Position numbers and translations under genes: made by a program
Part shown: one piece after another, positions 47,701-57,800 of the stretch
How positions within the stretch are numbered: position 1 is the stretch's first letter
Layout of the letters: every line of letters begins with the position of its first letter
Notes under the pieces: model-generated
The model's database searches: none
Seen by the model: only the letters and a program-made list of their open reading frames with translations
What the model was told of the DNA's origin: nothing
Source: Cardinalis cardinalis
Taxonomy: Eukaryota > Chordata > Aves > Passeriformes > Cardinalidae
DNA: 64,000 bases
Reading direction: 5' to 3'
Assembly: GCA_014549065.1 (NCBI GenBank)
Contig: JACDOX010000085.1
Coordinates: forward strand, 2,719,805-2,783,804

Positions 47701-48431
47701 AGGGGAGCGCGGNGCACGGCGGCGCGGGCGGAGGGGACACGGCCCCGCGGGACGGGGCACGGGGNGCGTCGGCAGCGGGGTCGGTACCTCGGTACCAGCG
47801 CCCGCCCGGCTGGAGATGCCCTCCCCGGCTCCAGCTCGTCGCGAACCGGGCGGCTGCGCTCGGGGCAATGGCCGGGAAGCGGCGGCTCGGGGGTCGCTTG
47901 GGGTCTGACCAGCCCGACAAAAATTCAGCCCCACAGTGCAGGGAGAGCCCATCCATCACGGCGCAGCCCGGGCTCCCCGCAGCCCCCCCACCCTGCCGGT
48001 GCCCCCCGCCCGCCGGACCGTGCCCAGCCCGGGGCGGCCCATCGCATCTCAGTCTGCCCGCGGGGTCCAGCATCCTCCTCCCTCCACGACATCCCTGTGC
48101 GGGTTCGGGACCGGCTTCCTCGTCCCCNGGGCCATCCCGCTCCCCCAGCCAAGAGAGGCCCGAGGGCTGCTCGCCAGCCCCGCGGGGATCCTCTGCTGCC
48201 CCGNTGTCTCGCTATCAACAGCTGCCGGCCCCGCTCCTGCCCCGGCCCCGCCTGGCCCCTCTCCGGGGGCTGCTGTCGCCTCCGGGAACTCCTCCCCAGA
48301 AGTTAACCCGAAGTTGCGCACCCGCACGGAGCGCGGGGGGGCCCCGCTCCCGTCCCGCAGCCGCCCCAGAGACCCCCCCATGCCCGGGGGTCGCCGCCGC
48401 CCCGCTCCGCACGCACCTGGATGTACGCCAT
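14644..48431 (-). CDS. SYT17: SYT17 (B/K protein), synaptotagmin 17, eight coding exons
   Basis: The coding join is 48417-48431, 45167-45184, 43747-43895, 38293-38441, 37162-37781, 28107-28227, 27146-27301 and 14644-14840. It is 1425 nt and encodes 474 residues. Unlike most synaptotagmins it has no transmembrane helix. An N-terminal cluster of eight cysteines (23-40) is the expected acylation and membrane-anchoring site. A Ser/Arg-rich linker (about 90-120) leads to C2A (about 184-306) and C2B (about 320-455), and the end is SLEVT. Calcium ligands are degenerate in both C2 domains, in line with calcium-independent behaviour reported for the family. Known roles are in Golgi and endosomal trafficking and neurite growth. 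Every exon matches recalled human SYT17 motifs and all phases fit, so the identity is firm. Four coding bases are N, all at third codon positions. Confidence 0.96.
14935..15327 (-). mobile_element. Solo LTR of an avian endogenous retrovirus, copy 1
   Basis: Ends TG...CA, about 393 bases, flanked on both sides by the same 6 bases (CCAGGT at 14929-14934 and 15328-15333), a target-site duplication. On the minus strand it begins TGTCACAGACATATTTTATG, like a common passerine LTR family (TguLTR5-type, from memory). There is no internal retroviral sequence. It lies 95 bases upstream of the last SYT17 exon. The poly(A) hexamer position reads GATAAA here. Confidence 0.85.
15486..15597 (-). mobile_element. 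CR1 LINE 3'-end fragment
   Basis: The plus strand reads TTTGGGTTGGAAGGGACCTC, then ATTCCAACCCCCCTCCCATG and GACACCTTTCACT. This is the reverse complement of the conserved CR1 3' end of birds, so the element's sense strand is minus. It is severely 5'-truncated and non-coding. Confidence 0.9.
17140..17226 (+). repeat. T/G-rich simple sequence
   Basis: GTGTGTG followed by TTTG-type repeats (TTTTGTTTGTTTGTTGTTGG) and short T runs, in SYT17 intron 7. Confidence 0.85.
25335..25705 (-). mobile_element. Solo LTR, copy 2
   Basis: Clearly related to copy 1 over most of its length, including the shared GAGAGGAGAATCTT, the AGAAGGCTGATTTAT region and the end TCTGTGACA. It is about 371 bases. The flanks CATTGG and CGCTGG match at four of six positions, a decayed duplication. 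This copy keeps a canonical AATAAA on the minus strand (25408-25413). It is non-coding and sense-oriented in SYT17 intron 7. Confidence 0.82.
27146..27301 (-). CDS. SYT17: SYT17 coding exon 7 (C2B core)
   Basis: It completes Asp358 and encodes residues 359-409 plus one base of Val410. It holds PFVKIQL, the polybasic strand LKLTKTKKT and DPFYNESFSFKVP, then the NASLVFT strand. The acceptor is TTGCCAG and the donor is GTCAGT. The human polybasic strand, as recalled, is KLVKTKKT. Confidence 0.97.
27302..28106 (-). other. SYT17: SYT17 intron 6
   Basis: An 805-base GT-AG intron splitting the C2B domain. About a quarter of it is the minisatellite at 27637-27858. Confidence 0.9.
27637..27858. repeat. 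Composite minisatellite in SYT17 intron 6
   Basis: Two modules alternate: one containing CACCAAAGCTCCAGCAGGGC (four copies) and one containing GGCTGCCTCACACAG (four copies). They are joined by CCCAGGGG linkers. Copy order is mixed, which points to repeated unequal exchange. Confidence 0.9.
28107..28227 (-). CDS. SYT17: SYT17 coding exon 6 (start of C2B)
   Basis: It encodes residues 318-357 plus one base: NEVELGELLLSLNYLPSAGR, then VDIIRAKQLLQTDMSQGS. This is the first half of C2B up to the calcium-binding loop. The acceptor is CCCTGCAG and the donor is GTAAAG. Phase 0 in and 1 out fit the neighbours. Confidence 0.97.
28228..37161 (-). other. SYT17: SYT17 intron 5 (8.9 kb)
   Basis: It separates C2A from C2B. 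It contains solo LTR copy 3 and a segment with several retained CpGs (31520-31640). No additional exon is visible. Confidence 0.85.
33473..33880 (-). mobile_element. Solo LTR, diverged copy 3
   Basis: A more diverged relative of copies 1 and 2. It shares TTTATATTTTATGATATTATATTAAA, broken as two motifs, plus TGATTGGCCA and the GAGGCTTCTCAGCTTC block. It has a different outer end (TGTGGCATTCAC on the minus strand). ATCCCC occurs at 33467-33472 and directly after 33880, which fits a 6-base duplication. It lies in SYT17 intron 5. Confidence 0.7.
37162..37781 (-). CDS. SYT17: SYT17 coding exon 5 (C2A domain)
   Basis: At 620 bases this is the largest exon; it encodes residues 112-317. It covers the linker (RRPSSPLIDIKPIEFG, YFRKFEPRLYSLDSNSDD) and the whole C2A domain (STQYDLL, SNPYVKICLLPDQ, KRKTQNPVFEE, VVDFDKFSRHC, GHWWKAL). 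In C2A, Asp280 and Asp282 are kept, but the usual Asp of SDPYVK is Asn228 and the last ligand Asp is Cys288. Ns at 37771, 37636 and 37378 all fall at fourfold-degenerate third positions. Confidence 0.97.
37782..38292 (-). other. SYT17: SYT17 intron 4
   Basis: A 511-base intron; about 220 bases of it are the tandem duplication at 37827-38047. Confidence 0.88.
37827..38047. repeat. Tandem duplication, 120-base unit
   Basis: Unit A (37827-37946) and partial unit B (37947-38047) share ACAGGTGCTCATCAGCTT, CCTATTCTGTGT, GGCTCCACAGTGGGGTTTTC and CACAATTAAC in the same order. They differ by scattered substitutions and a small deletion near the GT-rich part. Confidence 0.93.
38293..38441 (-). CDS. 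SYT17: SYT17 coding exon 4 (Ser/Arg linker)
   Basis: It completes Leu61 and encodes residues 62-110 and one base of Ser111. The sequence runs NEDKDGDSDNAISE, then SPDRRRSSSDTSRS and SLTRRIS, a likely disordered, phosphorylatable linker. The acceptor is ACAACAG and the donor is GTAAGG. A base at 38321 is N, at the third position of a TCN serine codon. Confidence 0.93.
38442..43746 (-). other. SYT17: SYT17 intron 3 (5.3 kb)
   Basis: Non-coding, with only short homopolymer runs (for example 39008-39019). I recognise no transposon or other exon. Confidence 0.75.
43747..43895 (-). CDS. SYT17: SYT17 coding exon 3 (cysteine cluster)
   Basis: It encodes residues 12-60 and two bases of Leu61. It begins GLLARISDLLLCRW and continues with the clustered cysteines CRNCCQKCFDCSCC, then NEDEVEILGPFPAQTPAW. 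The acceptor is CTGCAG and the donor is GTAAGT. The acylatable cysteine cluster and the EDEVEILGPFPAQTP block match recalled human SYT17. Confidence 0.94.
43896..45166 (-). other. SYT17: SYT17 intron 2
   Basis: A 1.27-kb intron between the microexon and exon 3. No repeat family is recognised. A lookalike of the microexon peptide near 44720 lacks a donor and is not an exon. Confidence 0.8.
45167..45184 (-). CDS. SYT17: SYT17 microexon 2 (18 nt, LEPINE)
   Basis: The minus strand reads ACAG, then TTGGAACCAATAAATGAG, then GTGAGT. Translated in phase 0 this is LEPINE, one residue from the LEPLNE I recall after MAYIQ in human. The preceding exon ends MAYIQ and the next starts GLLARIS, so this exon fills the exact missing segment. 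Including it gives a total of 474 residues. At 18 nt it is easily missed by gene finders, and skipping it would keep the frame. Confidence 0.92.
46650..46709. repeat. Minisatellite, 19-base unit, three copies
   Basis: CCCCAGGGGACACAGCCAC is repeated three times with a 19-base period; the last copy ends in CCATCCC. Confidence 0.9.
46887..46999. repeat. Minisatellite, about 20-base unit, five copies
   Basis: GGGGAAGGACAAGGGCTCT and close variants repeat about five times at 19-21-base spacing. It is purine-rich on the plus strand. Confidence 0.9.
48417..48431 (-). CDS. SYT17: SYT17 coding exon 1 (MAYIQ)
   Basis: The 15 coding bases ATG GCG TAC ATC CAG give MAYIQ, identical to the recalled human N-terminus. 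The donor GTGCGT follows directly. The ATG context (GGAGCC before, G after) is a good Kozak match. The exon sits in a CpG island and its 5' UTR runs toward an assembly gap. Confidence 0.92.
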
Positions 48432-48500
48432 GGCTCCGCGGGGCTCCGCGGGCGCGCACGGCGCCTCCGCCCGCGGCCCCACCCGCGCCGCAGCGGCACC

Positions 48501-48660
48501 NNNNNNNNNNNNNNNNNNNNNNNNNNNNNNNNNNNNNNNNNNNNNNNNNNNNNNNNNNNNNNNNNNNNNNNNNNNNNNNNNNNNNNNNNNNNNNNNNNNN
48601 NNNNNNNNNNNNNNNNNNNNNNNNNNNNNNNNNNNNNNNNNNNNNNNNNNNNNNNNNNNN
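48501..48660. other. Assembly gap (160 N)
   Basis: A run of N 70 bases upstream of the SYT17 start codon, probably due to extreme GC content. Confidence 0.99.
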
Positions 48661-48880
48661 GCGGGGCGGGCGGCTCCCCCCGGCCCGGCCCTGCCCGCGG
48701 AGCCTCCGCGGGCCCGCAACAGGTCCGCCGCAGCGCGGGCGAACACTGACCTCCAGAGGGCCCCGCGCGGAAATTCAGGGATGCGAAGCCCTCCTGGCCC
48801 CCGGGACACGGCGCGGGAGGTGCCGGTGCAGGCGAGGCACGGCGGGGCAGCTGCCAGCGGCGGCCGCGGCTGAGAAAGCG

Positions 48881-51800
48881 ATTTCAGAGCAGCGCTTTGC
48901 CGCGAAGAGTTCGCTGGGTGAGAAGGCNCACCTGAGTTTCAAAACAGATGCTGTTGTTTTGTGAGCTTGAATGAGCAAAGTCAAAACGTACAAAGTCACA
49001 CCTTCCCCAGCTGAGGCGAGGNGCTGGAGCGAGGAGTGAGCTTGTAACCCACAGAGCACAGGGAGCGTCCTGTGCCTGCCTGATGTGTTGGGTCCAGCCA
49101 GAGGCAGGGTGGGAGGGAACATGGTCCAGAAATCGGCAAATCCCACCACGAGGGTGGTTGGACCTGGAGAACTCAAGCAGCAAAACATTTCTGAGGTCAA
49201 ACTCTTGAAAGGGAAAGCACAGGAAAAGTGGAGCTTTTTGGCCNTGCTCTTGATCACCACCTTGGGGGCTTCCCAGCATCCTGCTGTAAACAAAGCCCTC
49301 GGCTTTGGAGGAAGCTCAGGCTACACGTCTGGCACCTTCCTGGTACATTGATTCACACTAAACCATGGACAGAGGCAGAGAGGCAGCAGCTTCCACCTCA
49401 GCCCAGCTGGGCAGCCAGGGCACCTCCCTGGCTCANCACAGCTCTGAGTCACCACATTTCAGTGTACTGTGGAGAGTGGTGAAAACACCTCCTGCTCTGG
49501 AGAAGGGGACGCTACAGGCTTCAGACATTGGCCAGCCTAAGAACACTGGTGGCTGCTGCTCCCTGTGGTAAGGAGGGAGCATCTGGGCCAGGATGTCTTT
49601 GGAAAGCTCTTGCATTACTGATCTCATTTAATGGCCCTTTTAAGTTCTCGTTGAATTCAATTAAAAACTGCCATTGACTTCCGTGGGAAGGGCCAATACC
49701 CTGAATTTTTTAAAAAATGAACTCTCTGTTTTCCCCAGGGAGAGCAGCTACTGCTGTAGAAGAATAATTATCACAGTGGAGATAAGCAAGAAAAAAGCCT
49801 GTAGTGCTTGCTTGTTTCAGGCAGTTTTGAGCATATGATTAAGTGGTGGTACAAGTTATTTGTCAATTTTCGCTCTGCAATTCTTTTTAATTCCACTTCT
49901 TTCCAAGTGCCAGTGTTTAAAATGTNAACCTTTACTTGACTATTGTTGCTCTTTTCACGACTTCCTTGATGCAGCTTGTAATAACCAAATGCGCAGATTT
50001 TCTCTTTTTTTTATGTTGCAACATAATGAGGAGAGAGGCTTAATCTTTCAGACAGATTTTTTTTTTTGACTCCTTAAAGGCAGAATGCTGTGAGTCACAA
50101 AACTGTGGCAGGCACTACACAAACATTATGTGCATGTTTGTACTTATTCCTTTAAAAACTTACAGAAGAGAAAGATCAAATGCTGCATCACTTCACAGGG
50201 ATTTTTTTTTGGCTGATACATATAAAAATTAGGAGCCAAAAAAGAAGAGCAAAAGAAGTTTATATGGGGAGTCACCCNTACTATTGATTTTTACATGAAA
50301 GGAATGCCCTCTTTCCCCCTTCACATGCTTTGGTAGCAGCTTGTAGCACAAAGCCATGAGACACATGTGCTCCCCTTGCACACTCATACATATACATGCA
50401 TTTAAGTGCTTTTTACATCATGCCATGAAGGCTTTTGGATGATTTTCTCCCAGCACACACATTCACTAAGCAAGCACAGCTCTAACCCAAGGAATATGAC
50501 AAGGATTCAAAACAGTAGACAGGTGGTTATTGTAAAATCTAATTGCAAATCTGCATATGGCTGATGCTCTGATTAAGCTCTGCTCCTGCAGCACTCAGAA
50601 TAAACAGATCCATTTGACGTGATGACAACATAACCTTTGGATGTCCTTTGCTGTGCACGCTCTGTGTGTGATAAGACACATTCCATACTTCCCACATGTA
50701 ATGGCTGTGATGCAGATGGCCAGGCTTGCAAATGCAGGATTTTTAAAGCAGAAAACTAGGAAATGAATACTGCTTTTGCAGAACATGATTTTATGGCAGA
50801 TTTCTATTCTTACTAATACACACTGGGAATAACATCAGCTCCATCCAAAGCACGCACTCGAATCATTACAACCAGCCCAGCAAGCAGCAAAATCAGCTCA
50901 GCAGCTTCCCAGACAAACCAAACCAGGGATGTTGGTGTTCAAAATGCCATGCCATGCCCAAACCTACCCAAAGACGTTCAGCCTCTTTGTGCCTGAAAGT
51001 TAAGAGAAAAGAGCATCACTCTGAAAAAGCAAAGAAAGCAAGGGAAGGCAATCTGATGGCTATTTCAGAGCANTTCCATTTGAATCCTACTAAAGCAGTT
51101 CACAGTGCTTTCTGCTGCAAGGGGCAAGCAAGAGGAACAGAGGCTATGCAAGGTTAAGATGAGGTGTCTTCCTCTCCTGTTCTTTTGCCAAATCCTTATT
51201 ACCACCACTTGAGCCTGCTGGAATAGCAAGCTACCACTCTGCCAAAAAATAAGCTTCTTATCTCCAGATGTTTTTATAAATGGCAAGCCACTGTAGCTGG
51301 TGCTTCCCCACTGCTGGTGGCAGCTGATAAAGGTCCAGCTTCTCTTGTCATTACAGAATTGACTTCATTTCGTTNCAGCAGCATCCCTCCAATAAAGGTA
51401 CCTGCAATTAACTCTTCAGAACCATCTCTAGCAAAGTTTGTCTCTTTACAGGCTCCATGGCAATGCAGTTTCTTTCCTTGTGTGATTTTGAGGCTTTTTT
51501 CTGCCCTGGCTTTGTACTCTGGAGAGGCAAGTCCAGGAGGTTTTATTCAAGGAGTTCTGGGCATGCAGGAGCAGGACTGTTTCCTACAACCCAGGAGAGA
51601 CCCTCCCTCCCAGTCTTTCAGCAGCAAGGATTAGCTTTGGCNTTGCCACAGGGACCTGTATTTATTCTAGCTCTATGACTGACTCTGTGCCAGGGGCAGG
51701 GAGTGCCTGAGCTGAGCTGAGCTGAGCTCTGTGCCTCCTGCTGATGGCAAAGCTGCAAGCTCAACCCTGCTGGCTGCCTCCCAGGCTCACGTGCTGCTCC

Positions 51801-54800
51801 CTTCAATCCTTTCTCCCAAATTCTCNCTGGGCATCATGCCCAGACAGCTCAGTCTGTAGTGGAAGGTTACCCCCTCCTCCTACATCATTCCTGCTGTACT
51901 TCAGGGATCAGCAAGAAGCCTGGGCTCCNGAGCCTCTGTCTCAGGCTCTGGTCCCTTGAGGCATGAGAGAGTCACAGCAGCTGATCTTGTGCCAGTGATG
52001 ATGCAGTTTCCAGCAGGAACTGGGCTGACATCAGTGTGACAGACACAGATTCCAGCTAGTGACAAAAGGGGAAGGTGCTACAACCCATTTCCATGACTCA
52101 CCCAGCCTTTGGTCTCAGCTGCCTCTAAATCAGCCCAGCAGCAGCAGGGACACCTGTGTGTCTGTGTGATGTGGAGTCAGGGCACCATGGCCAGGGGACA
52201 ACTGCTCTGTGGATTTCATTGCATTTCCTTCTTTCATTGCATTTTCCTTCTTCTCTGCAATTTTCCCAAGCTCTCATCCCTTTATGGATTGCATTTCCCA
52301 CCCCGGGCTCTTGTCACATTTCCCAGGCCGAATCACGCCCATAGCCCGGAGGAGCTGCCTGGTGCTGTGCCCTGGAAAACTCTCCCCTGCTTCACTGCAC
52401 ACACAGCCTCTGCTGATGCTGCATCCTCTAGCACATCTGGGTTATTAAACGGCCACCTGGCAGCTCCCTAATTGGTAATATCAGTAAAAAGCACATTTTT
52501 CTCTTTCCTTAAGTCNCCAGATAAAGCAGTTAAATTTGATCTAAGATCCTCACATCCTCATTGCCTCGTATAATTTGTAATGACCTTGCCTGTGCCACAA
52601 AAAATTACAGCTACTTTTTTTGCACTCACACACTTTCTAGTTTCTCTGACATGCACCCTGGCAGGGAACTGAATGACACAGCATAATCTGCTAAAGCTTT
52701 TTCAATAGTAAACAGAGATAAAAACCACAGCCAAAGGGCATGCGGGCTCCGAGGAAGCAAGCACCGTGTGCGATTGCACCGAGCACTGCAGTCCGAGCTG
52801 CTGCTCAAAGGAAAGCTGTCCCTCCCTGGAGGAGCTGTCGCCGCCCAGCGAGCTCAGGCTCCGTTCCGAGCGCCCTCGGTGGCTTCACCCGGGGTCACTG
52901 GTGTGAGCCAGTGGCACCAGCAGGACGCGTGGAAGGGGCACGGGCACTGCTAGGGCAGGTGTACAAATGGGAATTGGAGGTCGTGTCCTTTCAGGGACCT
53001 CGTTTTGCAGCGGGGATGGGAGCTCCGTGGCCTGCGGCTGGCTGCCGGCAGGGTCCCCCCGCACAGCCTCAGCAGGAGGAGGCACAGGGCCGCTGGGATC
53101 CGCTGCTCTGGAACTCACTCCCTGCTTTGGGGCCAGAAAACCTTGGATACAGCAGGCTTTGGGCCAGGCTAAAAAGCCTAGAGTATTTTCAGACTTCCGA
53201 GGAGAGAACGTTGTATTTATAGGGAAGTTTAGTTCTTCAGTTGCTTTTGTAATTCATTTTGTTTATGACTGGTTTATTTAAGCTGTAGGGCTGAGGAGTT
53301 AGCTGCTAGATTGCTTTTCCAGGCTCACATTTCTAACTGTTTGCAGACACAGGGCAGAGCTATTTTTGTAATATAAATCATTACAGAGAGAATATCTCAC
53401 AGTCCCCACTGAAGCAAATTCCTAAGGAAGACAACTCTATTTTGGAAGTAAATTTCTACTTCATATTTTTTTCAATTTAATGACTGAGAAACAAGGAGCA
53501 TCAGTGTGAAGCCAAGCAGTGTCCCTGTTTCTCAGGAAGACAAACTCAGTGGAATGAGAGTCCCTTCTACCAAGAGGAGCTGGGTGGGAGCTGCAGGTGT
53601 GGCTTCCCAAGCCTTGGGGGATTGAGTGTGATCCTGGTGGGNCAGAACCCAGGCTTCAAGGTGACACAGCTTCACAGATAAAGGTACTCAATATACTTTC
53701 AGGGCCTACCTTAAAAAATAAGATAATATCTTCTAAAAAGGCCAGAGTGTGGGGTTTTATAGAATAAGGCAAAGTCTGTCTCAACATCATCTCTCTGAGG
53801 CTCAGGGACAGTTGTAAAATAAATGCTGAGAGCTTTGGTTGTGTTACAGACTCATGGATGACTTATTTTAGAAGAACAGTCTCATCCCCTGGAAGTGGTT
53901 TGAATAACTGTGCTATGACTCTTCCCATTTAATTCACACTAATTTGGCAAGTCACAATTCATATTCAAAGTAGCATTAAAAACTACATCAAATTTAGAAA
54001 GTGGACAGGGAAGGAATTAGAATTTACAGGTTTTTCCTTTCCAGCAGTGGCTTAAAGATGTAAATTAACACAGAAACAGATGTGGTCAAGCACATTTCTN
54101 CAACTGAGCAGGCAAGGCTTTATAACTGAGCCCTGGGCCATGCAGCTGTGAAATACAGAAAAGTCACCCAAAACCATTTAAATACAGCTCATAAGAGAAA
54201 AGCTTTTAAATTATGAAACAAATTAAAACCAGAAAAATAGAGATTGCTTTAAGGTTTTTTTGGAAAAAAACAGTATCAACAGCAGCAAAGCCCACTTCTG
54301 AGCTGCAAAGGAACAGCCACAAGATCATGTTCAGGATCATTCAGCTGCAAACACCAAATCATGATTTGCAAAAATATGCCCAAGACAGCTTCAGAATTCA
54401 ACAGGTTCAGAAGGGCATGACTGTTTTTATGACAAAAGGTTCTGTTTCCAGTCGTCTCCTCACAGCAGCAGAGACCATTACATCTGGTTTTCCCACTCTG
54501 CACATCTCATTAAGCAGATGTGCAAAATACTGTATTGTGCAGTAGAGCTAAACTTGGTGGGCTAAAGGGGCAATTTGCATTCTAAAGCACTGCAGAGCTG
54601 TAGCTGAGAAATAAATGGAATTCCTGAATATTTCTGCCTTGAAAGGACCTGGTTTCACCTGTCTGTTTCTGTTGTTGAATTCTTTCCCTCCTCTCCATCC
54701 TNTGCATTTACCCTGCAGCATTTTCAGTGGGACACAGCTCTGCTGAGGAGGGAGGCTGCAAATCCANCTAAATGCAATCAATATAGAGGAGCTGAGTCCA

Positions 54801-57800
54801 CTCCAATTTAAAATTTCCCTCTCCCAAGGAATCTCTTATTCGGACATTANTGGAAACCAAAATCACCACCCACACAGCAGCACACACCGTGCCCTGCCAT
54901 TCAGAGCCAAGCTTGGAAGGCAAACCTGTTTTCATTGCAGACTGAGCCAGGCCCCTATGCAAAAGTCTGCTAAAATCCAGGTGATAACATTCTTCCTTGC
55001 TGCTGGGAGTTCCCCTGGGTGTCTGACTGAAAACCCTGCTCTTACAGATCAGATGGGAGCACTCTTGATCGTGGGGGCGCTCCTTACANGACACAGGCAG
55101 CAGTGTGTCATGTTCCTGCCCCCGAAGGTGCCCAGTGACTTGCAGCTGATGCAGCAATGCTGTCAGGGAAGATGTCTCTGCTCCTGAGCCCTGTCCTGGG
55201 GTGGGTCCAGCCCCACCCTGCACCTCATCCCACTGTGCCAACAGCCCAGTCTGTGTCACCTGCCATGGTGGGTGACAGACTCTTTCCCCTGCCCTAGCAA
55301 AGCACTTCAAATGAGCCAAGGACTGCTTTGCCCTCTCCCAAGGGAGGAAGCTTACTCCTCCTCCTCCCTGCAGCATCCCTTTTACAGCACTGGACTGGGG
55401 ACCTCGTTAGCAACACAAATAAGTTTCCAAGCAGAAAAGGGACAAAAGTAAATGTGATCTCATCCCAGCTTCCTCCCCCACGGGTGAGCTGTGGCCAGCA
55501 CGTGACTGCCATCTTGTCCCCATTCCACAGGGATGCCATTGAAAGGTTATGAAAATACTGAGCAGGACAGAGAAAGGAGGCATCCATCTGCTCCCCTCTC
55601 TGCAAGGGCCTGCTCCCTCTGTGAGNCTGGACCAGGGAGATCTGCAGAAAGCAAGCCCTAGGTGCTCCCGAGGGACAAAGGTGTGCCAGAGCAGTCAGGG
55701 CAGCATACTGTGGTGTGTGCAGGCTCCTGTGTTCAATCAGACAAACAACTTATTCACTCAAAATTNACCTTCTGCTCTGTGACTTGAAAGTTTCTGGGGT
55801 AGCTGTGTTTGCTGACCTCTGAGAGTGAGCAGTTTTATACAAATAAAATACCTGTGCACTTCACATACAGCCACTCTAGTGGTAGCCAGGCAAACAGATA
55901 CTCAAACTGCTGCACTGCCAGTGCCCTTTGAAGTGAAAGTCTCATTATGAAGGTCTTTATCAGCCANAGAGATAAATTTCACCACTGACATGACCCCTTT
56001 TCACAGTCCCTCCAGCTGCCAGGGACAGGTGAGCAGCACTTTCACCAGCTGGCATTTGAGGCAGGACACAGGGCTCACACCACACCTTCCACAAGAGTTA
56101 CAACCCTGACAGCTTTGGCTGAGGAGGTTCACGCAAATCCCATGGNTCTCCCTCAGAAACACTGTCATGAGCTTCTGATGAGCACCCAGGCAGTGACCCT
56201 GTTCCCCAGGGTGAGTGAGCTCCTGTCCCTCCTTGCACTGGACCTGCTGCCTTCCCTCCTTACCCCTTCCTCCCACCATCTCCCCTCCAGCTTATCTGCT
56301 GATGTCTCTGTTGCCATTCTAAGTCAGATACTAATCTCATCCAAGAGCANCTCATTATAATTAGCTCTTAATTGCCACTTAACACAGGGATCGTTTTTGG
56401 AAGGCCATAACAATTCTTCCNTGAGGAATTGAGTGTTAAAAGCTCNTTATGTGCCCCTGTACACCCTTTGGGTAATGAAAATGATTCCAAGAGGCAAATT
56501 TAAAACGCTGCTGTGCACACAAGCTCTGCACACAAGATTTATCTGGTTTCCTGGAGCACTAGTAGCATTTTCAAGGAGCAAACCACAGGAGTCAGTGTGT
56601 TTTGCTACCAGTCTCTGTCCCTCCCTCATGCACTCACCGTGTCTGAAACTCATGTCAGTAACTGGAAGTGGGAACATTTTAAGAAGCACCTGTAAAATGC
56701 AAGGGGTTAATGCCACAGTAAAGTTGCATTGCTGCTGCTCTGCTGGAACTGATGCCCAGCCAGGAGCAGCACATCGTGGAGTCTGCATTTCAGGGCAGGC
56801 AGCACTCAGAGAGGCAGGAGAGAAACAGACTGTCAGACAAAACTCATCCTTAGGCACACACAGAGCTTCGGCCAAGACTTCCTTCATTCCTGAACAAGTC
56901 AGACTCCTGAGAGATTTGAAAGTGGACAATTTGCCAAATTCTTACCAAGATCTTCAGGGTTCCCACAGCAGAAGCTTCAACTGAGTGCCAGTTCACCTTA
57001 CTTAGTCATCCATCTGTCAGTGCAGCAGGGAGGACACAGAGAGGCCTGATGCTGCCCACCCACCCTGCACCAAAGGCAGTTCAGGGTCTGTTCACAGTGC
57101 TCTGCAAAACACCACACTGAAACAAAAGGCAAGAAATGGGCCTGGTNCTTTCTCAGAGTCTATTGCTGCTGTTCTCCTCCCCACTCCCCCTTTTCTTTTA
57201 TTATTCAGGAGATGTCATTATTTTTGGTAGGGCCTGAATGACTGCTGAGCTCAAGTAGCTCCTGGGGAAAACATACAGNCTCTGTGCAGAAATATTTTTT
57301 GGAGAAGTGCCCACGATTCACAATCCCTATGACTAGCAAGTTTCTCTTTTCTGAAACACACTTCAACAAGCTTCACATGGGACATGACAAAAAGAGATGC
57401 TCAGAAGACACTCATACCCCCATACAGTCACTTCTTGGGCAGCAAACAGACCCAGAGGTGATAACTGCACAAAAATTCAGGGTTCCTGAAAATCCCTTGG
57501 TAGAAGCCAAGCCTGCACAGCCAATTTAAATGAAGAAAAAATCTGTAATGTGCCTGTTCATTTGCTGATGCTTTTATGCCTAAACGTGGTCCTAGGAGAA
57601 CCTCCAAGAAGCAGTAGGAATATATTCCTAAATGCATTGCACAGCACGGAGAAGTCTTTTGCAACAGAAATAGAGGAATGACTCATTTCCTCTGCAGCGG
57701 CTGCTCCGGCATTTCCCTCGCTCAGGCAGAGGAGCAGCTCCCTGAGCCATGGCAGGAGGAGCTGGGAAACTCAAGAGCNGCTTCCAGCTTGTGTAAATCG

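Larger units (their letters stand above)
45185..48416 (-). other. SYT17: SYT17 intron 1
   Basis: A 3.2-kb intron between exon 1 and the microexon. The half next to exon 1 is CpG-rich; two minisatellites lie at 46650-46709 and 46887-46999. Confidence 0.85.
47290..48880. promoter_or_regulatory. SYT17: CpG island at the SYT17 5' end
   Basis: About 1.6 kb of very GC-rich, CpG-dense sequence covering exon 1, the presumed 5' UTR and promoter, and about 1.1 kb of intron 1. Long open frames inside it are a by-product of base composition. The promoter core is partly lost in the gap at 48501-48660. Confidence 0.85.

Noticed and set aside
47143..48964. Several plus-strand open frames of 340-408 codons in the SYT17 CpG island
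   Set aside because: GC-rich sequence lacks stop codons in several frames at once. The products are Pro/Arg/Ala-rich with no domain, and two of them cross the 160-base gap.
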